Shown piece after piece: positions 56,372-64,000 of a DNA stretch of 64,000 bases (position 1 is the first letter of the stretch; each line of letters opens with the position of its first letter). Position numbers and translations under genes: made by a program. The DNA lies in the NCBI GenBank assembly GCA_949128115.1, contig OX421961.1:102966363-103030362 (forward strand), written 5' to 3'. This stretch comes from Anaspis maculata. Lineage: Eukaryota > Arthropoda > Insecta > Coleoptera > Scraptiidae. Under the pieces are notes generated by a model. The model saw nothing but the letters and a program-made list of their open reading frames with translations, did no database searches and was not told where the DNA came from.

Positions 56372-57999
56372 AAAACGCTGTATGTGATGTGAGCCTGGTC
56401 TGGTCACTTGAATCTGTTACAAATGAATACATGATTATAATATCGCAATGGGGTTTGAAATAGCTACACTGTTACTGACTTTCGCTCACTTTTAAGTCGA
56501 AAAATGAACTAAGGAATAAAATCAAAATATCTAGGCATATTGTGTTTTTGACTCAAAAAAATGGATCACCGTGTATATGTTCTTGAACACTTGAACAGAA
56601 TGTTTGAAACGAATATGCCACAGAATTGACCAATATCGTTGTTACTAGTCCTATTATTTATTTACTCAGGGATTATTGTTATCACAAAATCAACTGTGTC
56701 GAAAAATATACGAGACAAAGGGGGCAAAGGGAAGGGTTTACTTCACCAAAGTGATAAGATAAAAAAAAATGCGAAAAACATATGTAACCATAGTTATTAG
56801 TTATGCACATATCAAGATCATAAATGAGGATAACTGTTATTAATCTAATTAAAAATTGTTTTACCATGTGGTTCTTGAAGCTAGAGAGCTATTCGAGAGA
56901 GTGGGAAGCCGACAAGTGTGTGTTCCATGCGTCACTCTGTGTCATGTCGACGATTGCTTATAACGTTCTTTTTTGACGGCGACGCACTTGGAATCGCTAA
57001 AAACTTGCAGGAGTCGCAGCCTGAAGCCCGACGTGTAAATAGAAAAGCCATCATCACTTTAATTGGACGTCGATTTGTACCGAGTTTGTTGGTTCTTAGA
57101 AGCAGAAATTTCGCTTTTAGCCGTATTTTGCTTGTGTATGAAATGTTTAGCACACCAAATGCGTCAAAAACCAAGGATTTCCTTTGAACCTAAATGTTTA
57201 TTCATGGCAAGACCCGAGAATTTAGGGCGATCTATTCGCGACATTACCATTGAGCTATTCCTTTCATGGAAGGCTAATTTCTTATGATGTAATTTATCGC
57301 AATCCATCAGCTGCTCATAGATAGTTACTTACGCGAATATTCAAACTTAAAGACCTCGCAATTGCGAGGCTTCCAGACCTGGAATCTGGAATGCATCTGC
57401 ACTGATACGCGCACCCCAGCAAGGAAATGAAATTTAATGTCTATGCAAACTGATTTATGACAAGAAATGGCTGTTGCTTATACAGACAGAAAACAACGAT
57501 TCCGAACTTCACATCGTCAGAGCTTCGCATCATCGAGGCGTTCAGATCCAGAAACCTCTCATTGTCGTTTAATGGACTTGAATGCCTCCGCGCTGATGAG
57601 CCTCCAACAAAGAATGAAACACGTATCTGTGGAGTTAAGGGTTCGGCGATGGCAATGTCGAAGTGTGTTAGAGGATCGTAGTTTCATTTTGATTAGGGTG
57701 ACTAGGATAGCCGTGATGGCAGGATACTGCCAGAGATTTTCCCGACGATAAAAGAGACAGAAAGTACCCATATTTTATGGATTCCAGATTTCATTTGACT
57801 TATGTGAGAGATCCAAAGTTTTGTGACGTCGAGCTGTCATTGTGGCCCCACTCTTTCCCATCCAGTCCACTCCGAGTTTGCATTCTCTGCTAGATTGAAG
57901 TGGCGAGTGAAAGCGCTAAAATATGTCTTTTTGATTTCCATCCAGCGGTCTCATTTTTGAATAAAATAAGAAAGTAGAGAGACAAAAGGATGCTCTAGG
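56372..57999. other. Repeat-poor region with unassigned open frames
   Basis: Two plus-strand open frames, 56918-57187 (89 codons, with GDALGIAKNLQESQPEARR) and 57467-57751 (94 codons, Ser/Arg-rich), have protein-like composition but no domain, splice support or start context. They could be exons or chance. No transposon ends found here. Confidence 0.3.
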
Positions 58000-59702
58000 A
58001 TAGTCTTATTATGAATCACCCTGTATATTTGATAAAAGTTCAGTGCACAACCAGTGGTTGATAATTTTTGGCGATTAGTCTATGACAAACAGTTTTCCAA
58101 AATCACTTCGAATAACGAAAATAGAGGGCAGCGAAGTCCCACCCTTTGACTGTCCATCTTCATCATCTTCGAAAATAAACGTCATCAATTTTTTAAAATA
58201 TTTTACCCGAAGCTGACAGGTGAAGTGTCCATCACAAGCGTCTTTTGACGCAGGAAAGTGAGATTTCCTGCGTCAAAAACGTTTTGTTTGCTGGAAACTG
58301 TTGGAAACCGGACGCAGCGACGTGATATTTGCCAAATTGTGACAGAATGACATTTCAGAATTCTGGTACCAGTTTCTTTCTTTGTGGTTTATTAGGGCAG
58401 CTTCGGGTCAAGCGTTATACATAAAACGCCAGGAAAGTGTCTTTACAGGGCATGTAGGCTTCCAGGCCTCGCTTACGCTCGTCCTTGAATATTCCACCTA
58501 GTCCTGTAAAGATTCAGTTTCCTGCCTTAATGCTCGTAAAAAGTTCTAGAGGTTATAAAACTAATGTAGAGCAACAAATAACACAAACAGTTCCCATATG
58601 AAATTGTTTGCATGCATTTTGAAGACAACTTGATTTTCAGAATTTACGATTCACCCTGTGTAATCAATAAAACTACAAAACACATTCAAAGGTTCAAAAA
58701 CATTGCTTTTTGGTCTGTTCGAAAGAGTTTACTAAAATCCATGAAAGAAACGAAAATAGAGGGGGTCGAAGGACCCCCTTTTGACCCTTCATATTTTGAA
58801 AGATATGGCTGCCTGCGGCCACGGAAGCTCCGGGCTCGATTCCCGGGAATAGTCTGGCTGTTTGTATTGTCTAATTTGCAACTTTTCTTGATAATTGTAT
58901 ATGAGTTATCAAAGGCAAAAATTCTTATGGCCGTTGCGAGTCGATAAGGAGAGAAACATCAATTTTTTATTCACTATTTTCTAAATATAAAAGCATTTGA
59001 TTTTTTTCAACATTTTTCTGGTACTTTTGCACTTCTGATACAGCATCTCCTCAACTGCAGTTCTATTTTTCACCCCAAGTTTGCGAACACCCTGTATATC
59101 AAGTACGTACCTATGATATTCACCTAAAAATACCGAGGGAATCCTTGAAAAAATGTTGAATTTTCTGATTTACTGTTGATGAGACTGTGTGTTTTTTTTT
59201 TTAGAAAATTCGATTTTTTTCTGTTACTCTCTCTGTTCTCAACTTTGGAACCTCTGGTGAAATATTTTTTCAATATGACTTGAAAATAGACAGTGCAAGT
59301 CTAACCACTGCTCTGTCAAATTAAATCTTGGTGTGTCAAGTCGTTTGAGTTATTCGCAAAAAAACATGAAAAAAGTTGAACTTTGAGATGGCATTTCTGT
59401 CATGGAGCAGAATTTCGGAAAACAAATTACACAAGAGGTCTCCACATGAAATGAGGACTCTATATGTTTTCTTTTTCTGTTATCATTTTTGAGACATCCT
59501 GTATACTCTTTGCATTTGCTGTGTATGTTGTTTTTCTAAGAAATTCAAACAGATTTGAGATCGAATTTACCGTTACCCCATTCAAGTACTGAGATACCGA
59601 ACTTAATAATTTGCTCTGTTCGTTAATGATCTTTCGTAATTCACAGATACTGATTTGCAAAAATATGGTAGGTAAATGAAAGGAAATATTCACGTTGTCT
59701 AG
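58000..59702. other. Repeat relics and spacer
   Basis: 58018-58200 is a direct copy of the 41.6-41.95 kb palindrome arm; CACCCTGTATAT occurs at 58019 and 59090. A S1 SINE fragment is at 58806. No gene until 59703. Confidence 0.45.
58806..58900 (+). mobile_element. Truncated SINE, family S1, copy 3
   Basis: GGCTGCCTGCGG, box B CCGGGCTCGATTCCCGG, then AGTCTGGCTGTTTGTATTGT and CAATTTGCA-like body. The tRNA head upstream is missing. Confidence 0.7.
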
Positions 59703-59858
59703 GTATATTACCTTTGGTTCGTGCCCTTTATGCCCCCTCTTTTGCGTGCTCTCGGGTCGATCTTCAAGCATTGCTACTCAAAGACGCCGCACGAAGAAGC
59801 CGAGCCAGAAGGTCAGTCCGACCCATTCGTGCTCTTTGTTGCTCCCAGAAGACTGTAA
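59703..59858 (+). CDS. Terminal exon with a membrane-like segment
   Basis: Acceptor CACGTTGTCTAG, then 51 open codons in phase 0 to TAA (59856-59858): VYYLWFVPFMPPLLRALGS, a hydrophobic aromatic stretch suited to a membrane helix, followed by a charged cytosol-like tail with HEEAEPEGQSDPFVLFVAP. The other two frames are also open here, which lowers certainty, but this one has the most natural composition and a stop just before AT-rich 3' sequence. It could be the end of the gene that starts at 29239; the phase (0) is compatible but no linking exon was proved. Confidence 0.45.
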   Translation, partial: VYYLWFVPFMPPLLRALGSIFKHCYSKTPHEEAEPEGQSDPFVLFVAPRRL

Positions 59859-62829
59859 TTTTTTATTTGTATGTTCAAAAAAGCGGAAACTACAAAATTT
59901 TCCGGAGACTACAACTGCAGATCAAGCAACGAACCCCGATTTCAAAGGTCAGATTTGATTTTTTCTCATGCATGAATTTGTAGATATTCATACTTAAGGG
60001 AAGATGTTAGCGTCGTTTAGCGTAGGAGTCGCCATTCAGATATCAAGTGGAACATTTTGCCACCTTTTTGATGTTCCTGTTAATTTCTGAAAAATCATCA
60101 CGCTTTCATCATAAACACCATTTAATTGATATGTGTGAAGTACGTCAGGTTGGACTTGGATAAATTTTTGGAATTTTGTACAAGCGCTCGTTTTCATAAT
60201 CACAAACGACAACAATTTCTGTAGCTTAACAGTAATTTAAAACAAAGTGTTTGAGCAATTTCTACGAAACTTGATGAACGGTCGATAGTTGTCTGTGTGT
60301 GTAACCTCTCAACCCCGTTTGGCGTCACTATAGTAAAGGATGTAAATATACCGAATTTGTTGTCAAAACTCGTTTTTTGGGTATATTGTAACATCCTGGT
60401 CATGACGACCAACTGTAAAATTCCTGGGTGATCAAGCACTTACTGTAAATTTCTGGTCACCGAGCACCATTTGTAAGATTCTGGTCATCATGACAACTAT
60501 TTTGTAACATCCCAACCTCACGATAACATTTTGTGATAAACCTCGTCACCGGCCCCAATTTTGTGATATCCCCTCCTTCCCTACATTAAATTAATTAAGC
60601 TGTGATGCGTCTAATTACCCTAAGTCGTATTTCGTTGTGCCGTAGATTTTATTTTACCTTTACCTAAGTTATTTAACCCGATTACACCTACCTCAGCTTC
60701 ACGTCGTGCTAATACCTCAAGCCTACTCTAGTAGTAACCTCACGTTCTTCTTAAAGGGAATGAATTGAATAAATATTGAAAGAATAAACAAAGTCATTTA
60801 ACCACACCTCAATTTTATTACAAATTAATCAATCATCGCCAACTTAATTAAATTACCCTTAATTATTCATTTCATAATTTCCTGACGTGCTGGCATTCAG
60901 CTAGCGTTAGGAATTGGATTAGTTTACATCGAGATTTACATTCGGTTTCTGAAAGAAAAGTACATCCTAATACCGTGTGCAATCCTACGACGAATTTGTT
61001 CAACCCTTGCAAATTAATTCCGTTCTCATTCTTCCTAATTTTCAGAATTATGGGTGAATCCATTTCCTAGTACACTTGAGTTTAATTCCCTGCCTAATTC
61101 ATTTATCCTTTTTCCAGTTTTCGTTTCAACCCTTTCTTCCCTTTCGCCCATTCACCCTGGCACGAGAAGAAATCTTTACTGTTTCATTGTACTTAGAGAG
61201 AGATTGTTGTTCACCGAGTTTTGTCTTGATCTTTCGAATTTATAGCCATTATTTTAATTATTGATCAAATAATTTACATAAAATTTGAGTGTTGACATTC
61301 CATAGATTTTATATCCAGCTGGTGCTATAGTTCATAATTTGAAGACTTATCCAGCAGCTCGGTTTCATGCAGGTTCAATACCATTACACAAATTTACAAT
61401 ATGGAGTACAAGTCATCGCAATGAGCCTCTAATTAATTAGCCTGCAAATTTGATTTTATGTCTCGTTCATTTCTTATCTTGAAGTGTTTCGAAACGACAC
61501 TGAATTTTCTTAGCATTACTCAAGGGGTTTCTCTTTGGAAACTCGGCCTCATGCCTTTAAATTCTTTGTCGCGCGAAAGGGTTAAATATCTTATTCTATG
61601 GGGGAAGATAACGCGTAATCAAGATTTTGCCCAGATTTGATTTGCATAAATACTGCTAGTGCTTGTCTCAGCTAATAGAGTCTACAAAATCATGCTCTGT
61701 CGGAAGCCAAATCTTTTAAAAGGGTTGCTGAGGTTTCACCCTTTTTCTTGCATCTGGAAGGTAGTCATCTGAGAACAAGGGGCCGCATTTTAAAAGCTCA
61801 GAGCAATTACAAAGAATTCAAATCGGCTTGACGCTTATCATGGCTGTTCAAAAGATCAAACAAAACCTACTATCATTTTTTTAAACCAAAACAATTACTT
61901 CAACCTTATTTAAACCATTCGCATTCGATTACAATAGAAATCAGACTTGCCTTAAGGTTTTCCTTCCACGTCACTGATTTACTACAAATCTATCACAGTG
62001 TTTTAGCACTTTTCTTAATTTATTCTTCTACAAAAATATTAGTTTTCTTCCCGCAAAATACACCCGTCGTGCTCGACTCTTACCACCCGAATCCCCAGCG
62101 TCACTCCCGTCTCTATTCATGGACCCTTCCTGTTACCACACCCCCGTCTCCCGTCACAACCCTCTGGCCTACCAACGTCGATGCCTGCATGCTTTCTTGC
62201 ATCCGGTGTCACTCCGATGCTGGCCGGCAAAAATCGATATATTTCGCATTCCTCAACCAAATTTCTTTCCTTTCCTTTACCGCCCGTAATGCTAATTTTA
62301 TCCCCAAATATTTCATTCCCCTTTATTTTATAATTCTAAGCCGTTCTGCCACAGAGGCCCCCCTGAACTTTTAGTCTAGAGCTATCTAACTAAAAGTTCA
62401 CTCGCGTCCCTTAGTCTAGGCTACTTCGTTAAATTTAAATTGAACAGATTAACATACAAATTTTCAGCTTATAGTTATAAACAAGAACAGCCTTTTCTCG
62501 AGCCTTTTGCTTTGGTCTGCAGAGTAAAACCTCAGTTACTCAAATGGGAAACCCCTGCAGAGAGGAAAGTCGTATAAGACATAGAACCTCTAGGCAATAA
62601 ATTTAAAGCTACGCGAATTTTCCTTGAGTCTTCATTTCCGCAGGGTCTTCAATCCACTAGGCGAAATTATTCTCATTGGTCCATCTTGATCTGAGTTGTT
62701 CCGAATCTCACTAGTCTCCAGGATTTATCTGAAATTCAACGAAGCTAAGTTCCATTGTCTAATCAAGTTTAATTAACATAACTTTACGTGAATTGGATCT
62801 GGTGTCCTCGATCCTTGTACCACTTCCAG
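59859..62829. other. AT-rich, pyrimidine-skewed region
   Basis: Apart from the 30-bp array (60389-60576) no gene or bounded element is seen. From about 60540 the plus strand is poor in G and rich in T/C, continuing to the window end, as expected if the minus strand is the A-rich sense strand of a retroelement whose gag lies at 62830-63690. Confidence 0.45.
60389..60576. repeat. Degenerate 28-31-bp tandem array, about 6 units
   Basis: Units start TGTAA or TGTGAT and share the core AT(T/C)CTGGTCA..A..A: TAACATCCTGGTCATGACGA, TAAAATTCCTGGGTGATC, TAAATTTCTGGTCACCGAG, TAAGATTCTGGTCATCATGA, TAACATCCCAACCTCACG, TGATAAACCTCGTCACCGG. May belong to an LTR, since TGTAACATCC and TGTGATATCC resemble LTR starts. 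Confidence 0.65.
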
Positions 62830-63690
62830 TTAGATCCTCGCGAGAGTCCGTCCACGTCGTCGACGTCGCTTCCTAGGTGGTTCTGAAGAAATAGAGTCCT
62901 CCGGACTATCGAAGTTCGTTGGCTCCCTCCGTGGTTCAACTTCCGATGTTATGACATCTCTTGAATTTTGCACAGCATCTTCTAACTTTTGTAGTAAGGC
63001 TCCAGTTTTCGATATGGATTCGCATCCGCTTACAATCCATAGCTGTTGGATGTTTACTGGGAAGTGATATCTCAATTCCTGCACGAGCGACTTTTCCGGA
63101 ATTGACGTCGTCAGAAAACTTGCTAGTTCAACCATTTTTGCAAAATAGTCGAAAAGATTATTGTCATTTTTGGAATCATATACGCCATCTCGAATCTGCT
63201 TTCGAATTCCTCGTTGCTTGCTTTCCGGCCAATAGCGAGAGATAAACTGGCTACAGAAGTCGCTGTACGATTTCCACTCGTGGAAAAATATGTTCGCCCA
63301 TCGTCTCGGTGCTCCCTGCATCGCTTCGAGAGAGATTTTCAGTTTTCTATAGTCTTCTTTGATACCTTGGTTTTCAAAATATCGCTCCAGTTTTGAGAGA
63401 AAAACCAGTGGAATTTGACGGTCGTCCGTGTGGAATTTGGGAAATTTTGGTGGTTGATTTGTGTGCGCTGCCCGTCGTTACAGTTCCAAAAGAATCGCCG
63501 CAATTTCACTCGAATCCGCCGCCGTTGTACTGACTCCGTCCCTGTCGTCAACCCCTTTCTCTCCGGTCGTCGGGTCTGCATTGTTAAGCTGCAGGTCCGG
63601 CTCTCGTGGTGCATCCTCCGTAGGTAGTTTCTGGGACATCCTTTGTTCGATTTCGGCTCGCCGAATTAATTTCGTTTCGAAAGAAAACAA
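62830..63690 (-). pseudogene. Ty3/Gypsy-type gag with one nonsense codon
   Basis: A single minus-strand frame runs from 63690 to 62830 (about 286 codons), broken only by TAA at 63478-63480. The N-part is acidic and Gln/Asp-rich. The middle carries the retrotransposon gag capsid pattern: YFENQGIKEDYRKL, AMQGAPRRWAN and FHEWKSYSDFCSQFISRYWP, then YFAKMVELASFLT, matching the long alpha-helical Retrotrans_gag fold. The C-end is a basic RKRRRRRGR tract in place of a zinc knuckle. No pol follows in 62830-60600, so the element is deleted or rearranged. One stop and no frameshift means it is younger than the gag at 13443. Confidence 0.8.
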
Positions 63691-64000
63691 ATAGTGATTA
63701 GTTTTTTTTTTCTGTTGTTTAACTAATTACTGTTTTGTTGCAGCTACAATTTCACTTTGTTTAATTATAACTCATTAATTTAAAATCTCTCAAGTCAACA
63801 TTTCTCTTTAAGTACAATATGCTCTACCGAATCATCCCTTTAGGTTATTGTTGAATCAATTTAGTTCTGCCCCCCAGATTAAAAGAAATCATGTAACCCT
63901 TTCAATCCGACTTCGCATTTTAAATTTTTAGGTCGCTTTTCGCTCGCCAAGTTTGTTTCGCTGCGTTTTGGTTTAAATTCTCAGGTTTCCAAAGTCACAT

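Overview
The window is eukaryotic and most likely insect. Its genes are split by introns with GT..AG sites. It carries tRNA-derived SINEs, a Jockey/LOA-type LINE tail, Ty3/Gypsy LTR pieces, hAT and Harbinger-like non-autonomous elements, and many TAGGTA/TACCTA tracts. The last feature, the AT-rich background and the density of foldback DNA would fit a sternorrhynchan hemipteran (aphid, whitefly or mealybug), but I cannot fix the species. There are no bacterial operons, CRISPR arrays or rRNA operons.

Most of the window is nested transposable elements. The striking feature is a series of long, diverged palindromes of about 0.4-2.2 kb with little or no coding content: 1935-3350, 5238-6319, 6797-8275, 16103-18924, 19735-21208, 22719-24905, 25860-27107, 30895-32030, 32031-33258, 33660-34065, 35079-36250, 38895-40650, 41195-42050 and 48728-49352. 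Several (22.7, 35.1 and 38.9 kb) are self-nested: the end sequence of each arm recurs inside the arm, giving an A-B-A / A'-B'-A' plan. Two (16.1 and 22.7 kb) share the terminus TAGnCCAGTCAAA and a TTA target duplication, so they look like one transposon family. Many other members of the window (hAT at 9.3, 17.4 and 52.5 kb; MITEs; SINEs; solo LTRs) have readable target-site duplications, so insertion order can be worked out.

Retroelements: a Gypsy 5' LTR + tRNA-Leu primer site + broken gag (12795-14655), three related LTRs (31107, 37779, 52930), a second Gypsy-type gag on the minus strand with one nonsense codon (62830-63690), and a LINE 3' end with RNase H (22080-25141) split by the 22.7-kb palindrome.

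Host-gene signals are few and small, as expected for introns and intergenic DNA: a plus-strand first coding exon (29239-29310, ends GTAAGT) and a phase-compatible exon 15 kb downstream (44325-44420); a minus-strand gene end of three phase-compatible exons (55922 to 54992); a plus-strand terminal exon (59703-59858); a damaged SAM-like exon (45475-45634); a CxxC-bearing reading frame with one stop (48406-48654); and a THAP-like fragment cut by a hAT element (25742-25859). I cannot name the families of most of these.
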